This document shows positions 9,060 to 17,002 of a stretch of DNA of 64,000 nucleotides, piece by piece. The notes below the pieces were generated by a model. The model was not told the DNA's origin. It did not search any database and saw nothing but the letters and a program-made list of their open reading frames with translations. The translations under genes and the position numbers were made by a program. This stretch comes from CAYFPX01 sp964519895 (GTDB lineage Bacteria; Myxococcota_A; UBA796; CAJQPC01), in the NCBI GenBank assembly GCA_964519895.1, contig CAZFLE010000017.1, positions 1 to 64,000 on the forward strand. The letters run 5' to 3'. Numbering within the stretch: the stretch's first letter is position 1; every line of letters starts with the position of its first letter.

Positions 9060-10693
9060 AGCGCCCGACCCAGCGTGATCACGCTCTCGTAGTAGTCGTC
9101 CAGGCTGCGCGGCCGGGCGTTCCGGTTCTGCTTCTCCAGGCGCACGTCGGTCTGGTCCACGACCTCCAACCCAGCCAGGGTGGCCAGCTCGCGGAAGATG
9201 GCGTCGCAGTGCACCTGGTAGAGCACCTCGCGGGTCTTGAAGCGGTAGAAGGTGCTGCCCTTGCCGATGACGTAGAGGGCCTGTCCGCCGGGCACGAGCA
9301 CCCGACGGGTCTCGCGCAGGGCCCGCAAGAGGTCCCGGTGGTAGCGCAGGGTCGGGGCGGCCTTGATCCGGCGCAGCTCATCGGCCTGGAGCCAGGCCAC
9401 GAGCTGGTGCACCGCATCCGGCAGCGCCTCGGTCTCCTGCCCGGCTGCGGCCTTCATGCTGCCCACCGAGCCGGTCTCGGCACCCGCGATCTCCTCGGCG
9501 GTGAGCAGCCCCAGCGCGGTCAGGCTGATGGACTTGCCGATCAGGTAGGCCTCTCTGCCACTGGACGCCGGCAGGTACGGCGGCGACGTGAGCACCACCG
9601 AGACCGAGGCGTCGGGCACGTCCAGAGCGGTGGCGTCGCCCCGGAGCAGCTGGATGGGCGCCCGAGCCTGGGACCAGACCCCCTCGAGCGCAGCCAGCAC
9701 CCGGCGGGCCTTGACCGCCCGCTCCAGGGCCGAGCTCACCAGGGACCCCAGACTGCGCTGGCGGACCTCCAGCGCGAAGCGGCCGACCCCGGTGCCCATC
9801 ATGCGCACGTTGAACTTGCGCACCAGCGCGTCCGAGAGGCACGCCGCCATGACGGATCTGAGCCCAGGATCCGAGGCCGCGAGCAGGGTGTCTCGCCAGG
9901 TCGCGATGTCTTGTTCGACCGCGAGCCGTTCGTCGCTCAGGCCCTTGCGGTCCCACTTCTTGGCCATCCAGGGCGGCAAGGCGTAGGGCCCAGGATCGGA
10001 ACACGGCTTCGCCACGGCGACTCGGGCGGCGTCGGCGAGTACGTCCGCGTCGATCCGCAGCAAGGCCCGCTTGGCCCGGGCGATGGCGACGGAGAGCGGG
10101 TCCAGGTCCACCCCGACCGCAGGCGCACCCAGGTCCGAAGCTTCGAAGGCGGTGGTGCCGCTGCCGGAGAACGGGTCCAGCACGGTGCGCTGACCGTCCG
10201 GACCCGCGGGCACCGAGTCCAGGGCCACGTGGAGGCGTGCTCGCACCATGCGGGGGAAGAACTTGGCCTTGTAGGTGTGCAGGCCGTGCAGGTGCGGGGT
10301 CGAGGTCTGCTTGCGAGCCAGGGCCTTGCGCTGCACGGGCGTGGGGTCGTCGTCAGCCAGCGCCTGCACCCAGGCCCGAGCGCCGTCGCCGCTGGGCGAG
10401 CTAGCGCTCAGGGTCAGGAGCTCTCCCAACGCAAGCCGTGGCACCGCCGTGATCCGGTCGCCGTCCCTGACCCACCAGCCCGCCGGCGCCAGCTCGGCCG
10501 GTCTGGGCCCCGCGAGGCTCTGCACGAAGGCCAGCCGGTCCACCGCCTGGGCCAGGGGCACCCGCAGGCCTCGGGCACTCAAGGAGCCGTCGGCCTGCGC
10601 CACCACACCCTCCGCCACGTGCCGCACTTCGGCCAGGGCCAGAGCCCGGTCCCCGGCGGGGAGGCCCGACCGCAGGGTGAGCTGCCAGTCCAT
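9056..10693 (-). CDS. Site-specific DNA methyltransferase (N4-cytosine/N6-adenine type), orphan (545 aa)
   Basis: The catalytic motif TSPPYLPASS (around residue 370) and the SAM-binding motif VLDPFSGSGTTAFEASDLGA with downstream GVDLDPLS (around residue 172) identify an amino-methyltransferase acting on exocyclic amino groups in DNA; SPPY is typical of N4-cytosine enzymes. About 160 residues of unknown function precede motif I. No restriction endonuclease or specificity subunit lies nearby, so it is an orphan or has a regulatory role. The start at 10693 is fixed by overlap with the preceding stop (TGATG); the frame is open further upstream but only over the previous gene. Confidence 0.88.
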   Translation of the reverse strand: MDWQLTLRSGLPAGDRALALAEVRHVAEGVVAQADGSLSARGLRVPLAQAVDRLAFVQSLAGPRPAELAPAGWWVRDGDRITAVPRLALGELLTLSASSPSGDGARAWVQALADDDPTPVQRKALARKQTSTPHLHGLHTYKAKFFPRMVRARLHVALDSVPAGPDGQRTVLDPFSGSGTTAFEASDLGAPAVGVDLDPLSVAIARAKRALLRIDADVLADAARVAVAKPCSDPGPYALPPWMAKKWDRKGLSDERLAVEQDIATWRDTLLAASDPGLRSVMAACLSDALVRKFNVRMMGTGVGRFALEVRQRSLGSLVSSALERAVKARRVLAALEGVWSQARAPIQLLRGDATALDVPDASVSVVLTSPPYLPASSGREAYLIGKSISLTALGLLTAEEIAGAETGSVGSMKAAAGQETEALPDAVHQLVAWLQADELRRIKAAPTLRYHRDLLRALRETRRVLVPGGQALYVIGKGSTFYRFKTREVLYQVHCDAIFRELATLAGLEVVDQTDVRLEKQNRNARPRSLDDYYESVITLGRAL

Positions 10694-11088
10694 CAGCCGC
10701 CCAGCAGGGCTTCGGTGTCGTCGTCCAGGTACAGCCCGTCGAGCAGATCGGTCGCCCACTGCACGCCGTCGGCCGCCAGCTGGCGCGTGGCCCGGACCGC
10801 CGCGAGCTGCGCGGGCAGGGTCTCTGACCAGACCGTGCCCTCCAGGAAGCGCAGTGTGGCCGGGTCCGGCCGCCCGCGTCCGCCTGCGACCAGCGCCACG
10901 CACCGCTCGCAGATCATCACGGCCCGGTCGGTGTCCGGGTCCTCGAACAGCGGCGGGATCTCGACGACCCGGAGCGAGGTGTGGTCGTCGCAGAGCTCGC
11001 AGCGGTTCCGGGCCCGTCGGGACAGCTGGCGACCCAGGCCGGCCACCGCAGCCACGCGGGCGTCGTGTTGCTGGCGGCCACGGCTCAT
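10693..11088 (-). CDS. PhnA-domain-like zinc protein (131 aa)
   Basis: Two Cys pairs, RCELC (Cys30/Cys33) and MICERC (Cys60/Cys63), suggest one structural zinc site. The segment between them (LRVVEIPP) and the C-terminal part (VWSETLPAQ, WATDLLDGLYLDDDT) match the PhnA/YjdM-like family pattern, in which the last motif reads WAxDLLDxLYLDDxT. The family is named after the phosphonate locus of E. coli, but its function is not established. The ATG overlaps the upstream stop in an ATGA, and its own stop overlaps the methyltransferase start, so it lies inside a tightly coupled operon. Confidence 0.72.
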   Translation of the reverse strand: MSRGRQQHDARVAAVAGLGRQLSRRARNRCELCDDHTSLRVVEIPPLFEDPDTDRAVMICERCVALVAGGRGRPDPATLRFLEGTVWSETLPAQLAAVRATRQLAADGVQWATDLLDGLYLDDDTEALLGG

Positions 11089-11459
11089 GAGGCGTCCTGG
11101 AGCGGGGCCAGGAAGACGATGCGGCTGCAGGCCGGGCAGGAGTCGTGCATCGCGTCGGTGTAGCGCCCCCCGTCCAGGGTGATGGGCTCGCTGCAGGAGG
11201 GACAGGTGCCCTTCACCCGCGTCAAGCGGGCGTCCGTGCGCCAGGCGCTGACCGCCGCGACCAGGCCCAGCAGTGGAAGCAGCCAGGTGGTGACCAGGTG
11301 CAGCACGGGCACCAGCACCAGCGGTGCCGCCGCCAGGAAGCCCCCGACCCCGAAGACCACGGCCTTCGTGCCCCGGGCCTTGGCGTCGTAGACGGCCCAG
11401 GTGCCCGAGGCCTCCTGGGTGGCCCCGCCCTCGTTGCGCAGCTGGACGCGGGTCTGCAT
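11085..11459 (-). CDS. Small membrane protein with C-terminal zinc ribbon (124 aa)
   Basis: Residues about 32-70 form two hydrophobic segments (AVVFGVGGFLAAAPLVLVPV and LLPLLGLVAAVSA). After them comes a cytosolic-looking tail with CPSC and CPAC pairs about 20 residues apart, a likely zinc ribbon. No family recognised. It is the third gene of the operon, 9 bp behind the previous gene and overlapping the next by 4 bp. Confidence 0.65.
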   Translation of the reverse strand: MQTRVQLRNEGGATQEASGTWAVYDAKARGTKAVVFGVGGFLAAAPLVLVPVLHLVTTWLLPLLGLVAAVSAWRTDARLTRVKGTCPSCSEPITLDGGRYTDAMHDSCPACSRIVFLAPLQDAS

Positions 11460-11468
11460 GGGGCGCCT

Positions 11469-11993
11469 CTAACGCCCTGCTTCGGCGGTCATCATGCGGG
11501 CGAAGCGGCTGGCGCTGTCCCCCTCGGTCAGCATGCAGGTCACCGTCTCGGTTCCCTGGGTCACAGCCACGGTCCGTCCGAGCTCGCTCACGGTCGCCCC
11601 GGCGACCTGGACGGTGCCCGTGACCCGGTTGAGCTGCCAGCTGCTGAGCTGGCCGTCGTGCACGGCGCAGCCGCTGCTCCCATCGCTGATGGCGCTGGCG
11701 TCCAGGTACAGGGTCGGGATCTCGTCCGGCCCCACGACGCCCATGTCCCGCAGCTGTCCCAGGCGCCAGGGACCCGCTTCGTGGCCGGCCATCAGGCCGC
11801 TGGCGGTGGGGTCCTCGGGCAGGGTCAGGGCGACCATCGACAGCATGGCGCAGGTGCTCCCGGAGCACATGATGGTCAGCAGCAGGATGGCGTAGAAGGC
11901 CATGCCCAGGGACTGGATGGTGCCGAGGCACCCCAGCTTCTCCTCGATCTCCGGCGGGGTCTCCGGCGGGGTCTCCGGCGTCTCGGGGCTCAA
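11469..11993 (-). CDS. Hypothetical single-pass membrane protein (174 aa), TTG start
   Basis: The reading frame begins with TTG at 11993, overlapping the acyl-CoA dehydrogenase TGA (TTGA), and opens with a repeated PETPPETPPEIEE segment. A hydrophobic stretch (AFYAILLLTIMCSGSTCAML) at about residues 28-47 is a membrane anchor. The remaining 120 residues are hydrophilic, beta-rich, and not recognised. The frame stays open well upstream inside the dehydrogenase gene, but the overlapping TTG is the only start consistent with the operon's pattern of 1-4 bp overlaps. Confidence 0.6.
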   Translation of the reverse strand: MSPETPETPPETPPEIEEKLGCLGTIQSLGMAFYAILLLTIMCSGSTCAMLSMVALTLPEDPTASGLMAGHEAGPWRLGQLRDMGVVGPDEIPTLYLDASAISDGSSGCAVHDGQLSSWQLNRVTGTVQVAGATVSELGRTVAVTQGTETVTCMLTEGDSASRFARMMTAEAGR

Positions 11994-13144
11994 GAGTCGG
12001 GGCTCCCGGGCGCGCGGAAGCGGGCGATGATCTCCTTCATGATCTCGGAGGTGCCACCGCCGATGGGGTAGAGCCGGGCGTCTCGGTAGAGCCGCTCCAC
12101 CAGGCACTCGCGCATGTAGCCCATGCCGCCGTGGAGCTGGACCGCCGCGTCGGTGACGAAGCTGCAGGCGTCCACCGCGGCGTTCTTGACCATCGCGATG
12201 CGGGCGGGATCGACCTCGTCCCGCTGGACCTCGGCGGCCACGACGCTCACGAAGGCCCGTGCCTGGGCCTCGCGGGTGGCCATGTCGGCCAGCCGGTGGC
12301 GGCTGACCTGGAAGCTGCCGATGGGACGCCCGAAGGCGCTGCGCTCCTGGACGTAGGCGTCGCTCGCGTCGAGGGCCAGCCTTGCGATGGCCACACAGGT
12401 GGCCCCGATGAACAGTCGCTCGGTGGCGAAGTTCATCATCATGGCGGCGAAGCCCTGGTCCTGTTCCCCCAGCAGGTTCTCGGCCGGCACGCGGCAGTCC
12501 TCGAAGAAGATCTCTGCCGTGTCGCTCGCCCACCAGCCCATCTTCTTCAGGGGCTTGCCCACGCTGTAGCCGGGGCTGGTGCTCTCCACGACGAACAGGG
12601 AGAGGCCGCCAGCGCCGGGGCCCCCGGTCCGCGCGGCCACCGTCAGCAGGTCCGCCCGCTGGCCGCTGGTGATGAAGGTCTTGGCCCCGTTGAGCACATA
12701 GTGGTCGCCGTTGCGCACGGCGCGGGTCGTCAGCCCCGCCACATCAGAGCCCGCCCCAGGCTCGGTGATCGCCAGGGCGGCGATCTTCTCGCCCCGGAGC
12801 ACCGGCGGCACCCAGCGGGCGATCTGCTCGGGGGTGCCGGTGTTGAGCAGCGGTGGCAGCGCGATGCCGTGGCTGCCCAGACCCATCGCCGTGCCGACAG
12901 AGCCGCCACGCACGAGCTCCTCGGCCACGATCAGGCCGTGGAAGATGTCGCCGCCCATGCCCCCGACCTCTTCCGGGTAGGCGGCGCCCAGGATGCCGGC
13001 GTCGCCCGCCAGCGGGTAGAGCGCGGCGTCGAAGAGGTTGGCCTCCTCGAACGCCTCGGCCCGGGGCGTGATGTGTCGCTGGACCCACCCGCGCACGCTC
13101 TCGCGAAACGCGTGGTGGCTGTCGTCCCAGTAGATCGGCAGCAT
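11990..13144 (-). CDS. Acyl-CoA dehydrogenase (384 aa)
   Basis: A FAD-dependent acyl-CoA dehydrogenase that would introduce a 2,3-double bond into an acyl-CoA thioester. Family signatures are visible: the FAD/substrate motif ALAITEPGAGSDVAGL, the middle beta domain (GDHYVLNGAKTFITSG) and the C-terminal signature QLHGGMGYMREC followed by RDARLYPIGGGTSEIMKEII. Length and order are normal. Chain-length preference cannot be read from sequence. The start MLPIYWDDSHHAFRES at 13144 begins at the conserved N-terminal helix; the frame extends upstream over the ttcA 5' region and is not used. It is the first gene of a minus-strand operon. Confidence 0.92.
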   Translation of the reverse strand: MLPIYWDDSHHAFRESVRGWVQRHITPRAEAFEEANLFDAALYPLAGDAGILGAAYPEEVGGMGGDIFHGLIVAEELVRGGSVGTAMGLGSHGIALPPLLNTGTPEQIARWVPPVLRGEKIAALAITEPGAGSDVAGLTTRAVRNGDHYVLNGAKTFITSGQRADLLTVAARTGGPGAGGLSLFVVESTSPGYSVGKPLKKMGWWASDTAEIFFEDCRVPAENLLGEQDQGFAAMMMNFATERLFIGATCVAIARLALDASDAYVQERSAFGRPIGSFQVSRHRLADMATREAQARAFVSVVAAEVQRDEVDPARIAMVKNAAVDACSFVTDAAVQLHGGMGYMRECLVERLYRDARLYPIGGGTSEIMKEIIARFRAPGSPDS

Positions 13145-13181
13145 CGGCAGTCGATAGCCGGTTCCGGTTAGAAGGGCCCCC

Positions 13182-13997
13182 ATGACGGCGACCGAGCGGA
13201 AGCTGCTGCGCAAGCTCAGGCGAGCGAACAAGGACTTCGCGCTGGTCGAGCCGGGCGACCGGGTGATGGTCTGCCTGTCCGGCGGCAAGGACAGCTACGG
13301 CCTGCTCTACCTGCTCCAGCAGCTCCGGCCGACCGTGCCCTTCGACTTCGAGCTGGTCGCCGTCAACCTGGACCAGGGCCAGCCGGGCTTCCAGCAGTAC
13401 GTCATCGCCGACTGGTGCGACGCCATGGGCGTCGACAAGCACATGGTGACGCAGGACACCTACAGCGTGGTGCTGGACCGGGTTCCCGAGGGTCGCACCT
13501 ATTGCTCTCTGTGCAGCCGCTTGCGTCGCGGCGTGCTCTACCGTGTGGCGGTCGAGCTGGGCTGCACCAAGATCGCCCTGGGCCACCACCGGGACGACCT
13601 GGCCGAGACCCTGCTGCTGAACCTGTTCTACGCGGGCCAGCTCAAGGCCATGCCCCCCAAGCTCTTCAGCGACGACGGCCGCAACGTGGTCATCCGCCCG
13701 CTGGCCTACTGCGCCGAGGAGGACCTGGCAGTGTTGGCCCAGGAACGGGCCTTTCCGATCCTGCCCTGCGACCTGTGCGGCTCCCAGGACAACCTCAAGC
13801 GCAAGCGCATCAAGGGGCTCTTGACCGAGCTCCAGGGCGAGAACGCCAACGTGAAGGGCAGCGTGCTGGCAGCGCTGGCCAACGTGCGGCCGACGCACCT
13901 GCTGGACCGGGACCTGAGCCGCCAGCTGGGTCTGACGCCGACGGGGCTGGATGAAACGTTGGGTGCGTTGGGACCACCGCAGCTGGGGTGTTCGTGA
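13182..13997 (+). CDS. ttcA: tRNA 2-thiocytidine biosynthesis protein TtcA (271 aa)
   Basis: TtcA thiolates cytidine 32 of some tRNAs using an ATP-pyrophosphatase domain and a [4Fe-4S] cluster. The PP-loop VCLSGGKDSYGLLYLLQQ starts near residue 29. Cluster ligands appear as CSLCSRLRRG and CDLCGSQDN, and the helix RKRIKGLLTEL closes the domain. It diverges from the acyl-CoA dehydrogenase with only 37 bp between start codons, so both promoters must be compressed into or overlap the coding starts. Confidence 0.93.
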   Translation: MTATERKLLRKLRRANKDFALVEPGDRVMVCLSGGKDSYGLLYLLQQLRPTVPFDFELVAVNLDQGQPGFQQYVIADWCDAMGVDKHMVTQDTYSVVLDRVPEGRTYCSLCSRLRRGVLYRVAVELGCTKIALGHHRDDLAETLLLNLFYAGQLKAMPPKLFSDDGRNVVIRPLAYCAEEDLAVLAQERAFPILPCDLCGSQDNLKRKRIKGLLTELQGENANVKGSVLAALANVRPTHLLDRDLSRQLGLTPTGLDETLGALGPPQLGCS

Positions 13998-14027
13998 GCT
14001 GAGGACCCTCTTGTCCCTGAGGCCCCC

Positions 14028-14693
14028 TCAAGTCGCCAACAACCCCCCGTCCACCGGCACAGCCGCCCCCGTCATCCAGGGGTTCTCCAACACCGCCACC
14101 GCCGCACTCGCCACCGCCTGTGGCGTGCCCAGCCCCAGGGGATGCAGCGTCGCCAGATCCGCCAGATCGTGCCCGGCTGTCATCGGCGTCGGCACCACCC
14201 CACACAGCAGGCTGTTCACCCGCACCCCCAGGTCCGCCAGCTCGACCGCCAGGCTGCGCGACAAGCTGAGCTGCGCCGCCTTGGCCGCCGCGTAGGCCCC
14301 GGCCCCGGGTGCCGAGCGCACCGCCAGGGTCGAGCCCAGGAAGACCACGCTGCCCGGCCCCTGCAGCCTGGCTGCCCAGGCCCTGGTCAGCATCGCCGGG
14401 CCCACCACGTGCACGGCGTAGAGTCGTTCGAACGCCCCAGCCGACCAGCCTGAGATGAGGCCGCCCTCCAGGTGCCCGGCCGCGTGCACGATGCCGTCGA
14501 GCGGGCCCGTGCGCTGCAGGAGCAGCTCGGGCGCGCCGGTCACGTCGCCCGTCACCGCGCGGGCCCCGGTCTCGCGGGCCGCCTGGTCCAGGACGTCGGC
14601 CCGCCGCCCCAGGATCACCGCCCGATCGCCGAGCAGCGCCGCGACCGCTCGGCCCAGCCCGGTGCCCCCACCGGTCACCAGGATCCGGTTCAT
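14028..14693 (-). CDS. Short-chain dehydrogenase/reductase (221 aa)
   Basis: An SDR with the NAD(P)-binding motif TGGGTGLG at residues 7-14 and the active-site pair in AYAAAKAAQ (YxxxK), with a Ser in FLGSTLAV. It ends in the usual PVDGG motif. The start at 14693 follows a strong GGAGG and overlaps the preceding folB-cupin stop (ATGA). It belongs to the operon containing FolB and a pteridine-reductase-like SDR, so a role in pterin reduction is possible but unproven. It is convergent with ttcA, with 30 bp between stops. Confidence 0.85.
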   Translation of the reverse strand: MNRILVTGGGTGLGRAVAALLGDRAVILGRRADVLDQAARETGARAVTGDVTGAPELLLQRTGPLDGIVHAAGHLEGGLISGWSAGAFERLYAVHVVGPAMLTRAWAARLQGPGSVVFLGSTLAVRSAPGAGAYAAAKAAQLSLSRSLAVELADLGVRVNSLLCGVVPTPMTAGHDLADLATLHPLGLGTPQAVASAAVAVLENPWMTGAAVPVDGGLLAT

Positions 14694-15406
14694 CCCTCCT
14701 CCCGCAGCGGAACTTCGTCCTCGGGGATGAACGGCGGCGCGTCCAGGCACAGGATGCTGCTGATCCCGGTGCCGGTGTTGCGGTAGCCGTGGGCCCGTCC
14801 ACGGTCCCAGGTGAAGCGCTCGCCTTCGGCCAGCGGTCGGGGCTCGTGGCCCTCTTGCCAGCCCACGAGCCCGTCGCCCAGGATCAGCTCGGCCTCGCGC
14901 ATGCGGCGGTGGACGTGGCGGGGAATCTCCCGGCCCGGCGCCACGTTGAGCCGGTAGACGCCCAGTCGGCGCGTCTCAGCGATCACGTCGACGGTGCCCC
15001 AGTCGTTGTCCTCGCGGAGGTAGGTCTGGGCCGCAGCCAGGCCGGCCTGGGTCACCACTGCGCGGGCCTGGCCGGGCAGGGCCCCGTACTTGGTCAGCCG
15101 CACCGTGGCCCGCTGGGGCGACGGTGCGGCCGCCCCCTCGATGGCCGGGAGCAGCAGCGCTCGGAGCAAGACCCAGGACGCGGTCTCGAGCAGGTAGAAC
15201 CGGCCGGCCTCGAGGAGGAAGCCCACGTCGCGGGCGACACGGTCATAGCAGAAGGTCTGGCGCAGGTCGTCGCCCATGGCCGCGGCCTGGGCGTCGACCA
15301 CCACCTCCAGGTCCACCCTCACGGACTGGGGCGTGACCCGCTCCGGGTCCCGGACCCCGATCAGGCACTCCACACGCAGGTCTTCGACAGCGATGGTCGT
15401 GAGCAT
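14690..15406 (-). CDS. folB: Dihydroneopterin aldolase (FolB)-cupin fusion (238 aa)
   Basis: Residues 1 to about 120 match FolB: IAVEDLRVECLIGVRDPERV with the conserved Glu, the substrate segment FCYDRVARDV, and the catalytic Lys in RLTKYGALPGQA. FolB converts dihydroneopterin to 6-hydroxymethyl-dihydropterin and glycolaldehyde, or epimerises it. Residues about 135-238 are a cupin barrel (GREIPRHVHRRM with the His pair, then WDRGRAHGYRNTG). Fusion of FolB to a cupin is unusual; the second domain may bind a metal and modify or sense the product, but this is inference. Start and stop overlap the neighbouring SDR genes, so all three are coupled. Confidence 0.82.
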   Translation of the reverse strand: MLTTIAVEDLRVECLIGVRDPERVTPQSVRVDLEVVVDAQAAAMGDDLRQTFCYDRVARDVGFLLEAGRFYLLETASWVLLRALLLPAIEGAAAPSPQRATVRLTKYGALPGQARAVVTQAGLAAAQTYLREDNDWGTVDVIAETRRLGVYRLNVAPGREIPRHVHRRMREAELILGDGLVGWQEGHEPRPLAEGERFTWDRGRAHGYRNTGTGISSILCLDAPPFIPEDEVPLREEG

Positions 15407-16140
15407 CAGCCGGCCTCCATCGGTCCGCCCACGGAGCGGCCCCCGTCCACGGCCCAGATCTGGCCGGTGACGTAGGGGGCGTCCAGGGCGAGGAACACGG
15501 CCGCTCGGGCGATGTCGTCGGCCGAGCCGAAGCGGCCGGCCGGGATGGTGTCGCGCAGTCGAGCCAGCGCGTCCGGGCCCAGGTCGTCGGGGGGCAGGAC
15601 GGTCCCCGGTGCCAGGCAGTTGACGCGCACCGCGGGGGCCAGCTCCAGGGCCAGGGCCCGGGTCAGGTGGTGCAGGGCGGCCTTGGAGACGCAGTAGTGG
15701 GCGTACCCCGGCGCGGGCCGGTCACCGGCGATGTCCCCCAGGTTCAGCACGCAGCCGCCGCCGGCCAGGCGCGACGCCCGCAGGCCCGGCAGCAGAGCCT
15801 GGGTCAGCAGGGCCGGCGCCCTGACGTTGAGGGCCTGCATCGCGTCCCAGGCGTCGGGTGTGAGGGCGTCGAAGGGCACGGCTTCGTAGGCTGCCGCGCT
15901 GTGCACCACCACGTCGATCGCACCCGCTGCGTCGGCCACCGCCTGCACCCCCGCCACTGTCGCCAGGTCCCCCTGCACCACTCGGCCACCCAGCTCGCGG
16001 GCCAGCGCGCCCGCGGCCACCAAGGAGTGCCTGCAGTGCACCACCACGTCGGCCCCGCGCGCGGCAAAGGCACGGCAGATCGCCGCCCCGACGCGCACCG
16101 CGCCCCCGGTGACCAGCACCCTGGGGCCCTCAGCGGCCAC
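15406..16140 (-). CDS. Pteridine reductase-like SDR (FolM/PTR1 type, 244 aa)
   Basis: The nucleotide-binding motif TGGAVRVGAAICRAFAARGA fits TGxxxRxG, the variant that separates PTR1 and FolM from ordinary SDRs; the catalytic YCVSK and the C-terminal IWAVDGGRS are present. FolM/PTR1 reduce dihydropterins or dihydrofolate with NADPH. Adjacency to FolB supports a role in tetrahydropterin or folate synthesis. The GTG start at 16140 overlaps the end of the pseudouridine synthase gene by 11 bp, and the stop overlaps the FolB start (TGATG). Confidence 0.82.
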   Translation of the reverse strand: MAAEGPRVLVTGGAVRVGAAICRAFAARGADVVVHCRHSLVAAGALARELGGRVVQGDLATVAGVQAVADAAGAIDVVVHSAAAYEAVPFDALTPDAWDAMQALNVRAPALLTQALLPGLRASRLAGGGCVLNLGDIAGDRPAPGYAHYCVSKAALHHLTRALALELAPAVRVNCLAPGTVLPPDDLGPDALARLRDTIPAGRFGSADDIARAAVFLALDAPYVTGQIWAVDGGRSVGGPMEAG

Positions 16141-17002
16141 GCTCGGCCTCCTCGACCGGTGTGTCCAGGTGCCGCCGCAGCCGCTCCAGGTCGTCGGCCA
16201 GCGGGGCCTGGAAGCGCAGCTTCTTGCCGGTCAGAGGGTGTCGGAAGCCCAGGACGGCCGCGTGTAGCGCCAGGCGCCGCGCCCGCCGGCCGACCTTGCG
16301 CGAGCCGTAGAGGGTGTCCCCCAGCACCGGGTGCCCCAGGTCCTCCAGGTGCAGGCGCACCTGGTGGGTCCGCCCGGTCTGCAGGGTCGCCTGGACCACA
16401 GAGGCGTAGTGGTCCAGGACGGCCAGCCGCGCGAAGTGGGTGGTGGCCTCCAGGGCGTCCGGCGCCTGGCCGCAGCCCCGCCGCCCGTCCCCCCGATTGC
16501 CAACCAGGCTGGCGCTGTGTTCGAGGGGATCCCGGGCAAAGGCCCCGTGGACCAGGGCCAGGTAGCGGCGCTCGATCTCGTGTCGCGCGAAGAGCCCCTT
16601 CAGGCCGGTCTGGCACTGGGGCGTGCGAGCCACCAGCATCAGGCCGCTCGTGCCTTCGTCCAGGCGGTGCACCGGCAGTGCGCGGCCCAGCAGCCGCGCC
16701 GCCCAGGTCACCAGGTTGTCGTCCTGGCCCCGCCTGGGTGCCGCCACGCTCAGGAACCCCGACGGCTTCCACAGCACCGCGAGGTGGCTGTCCTTGAAGA
16801 CCAGCGCCGGGTCCCGTCCGACCTTGAGCCGAGGCGCCTGGTGCCAGATGCGCACGGCTCCAGGGTCCACCATGCGCCCACCGTCTCCGGTGGGCACGTC
16901 GTGGAGGCGGATCTTGCCCGTCTCGAGCGCCCGGCGCAGCGCCCGACCGTCCAGGCCCTGGGATCGCAGGTGGTCGATCAGCCGGACTTGCCCAGCTGCC
17001 AT
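16130..17002 (-). CDS. RluA-family pseudouridine synthase (290 aa)
   Basis: The catalytic motif HRLDEGTSGLMLVA contains the invariant Asp. Other conserved blocks are LAVLWKPSGFLSV near the start of the domain, GRTHQVRLHLEDLGHPVLGD and LALHAAVLGFRHPLTG. The N-terminal 60 residues resemble a short S4-like segment. The target (rRNA or tRNA uridine) cannot be named. The ATG at 17002 shares a base with the upstream penicillin acylase stop (TGATG). Confidence 0.9.
   Translation of the reverse strand: MAAGQVRLIDHLRSQGLDGRALRRALETGKIRLHDVPTGDGGRMVDPGAVRIWHQAPRLKVGRDPALVFKDSHLAVLWKPSGFLSVAAPRRGQDDNLVTWAARLLGRALPVHRLDEGTSGLMLVARTPQCQTGLKGLFARHEIERRYLALVHGAFARDPLEHSASLVGNRGDGRRGCGQAPDALEATTHFARLAVLDHYASVVQATLQTGRTHQVRLHLEDLGHPVLGDTLYGSRKVGRRARRLALHAAVLGFRHPLTGKKLRFQAPLADDLERLRRHLDTPVEEAERGR

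Noticed and set aside
9056..11088. Restriction-modification system around the DNA methyltransferase
   Set aside because: Neighbouring genes are an acyl-CoA dehydrogenase, small membrane or zinc proteins and a 65-residue protein; none resembles an endonuclease.
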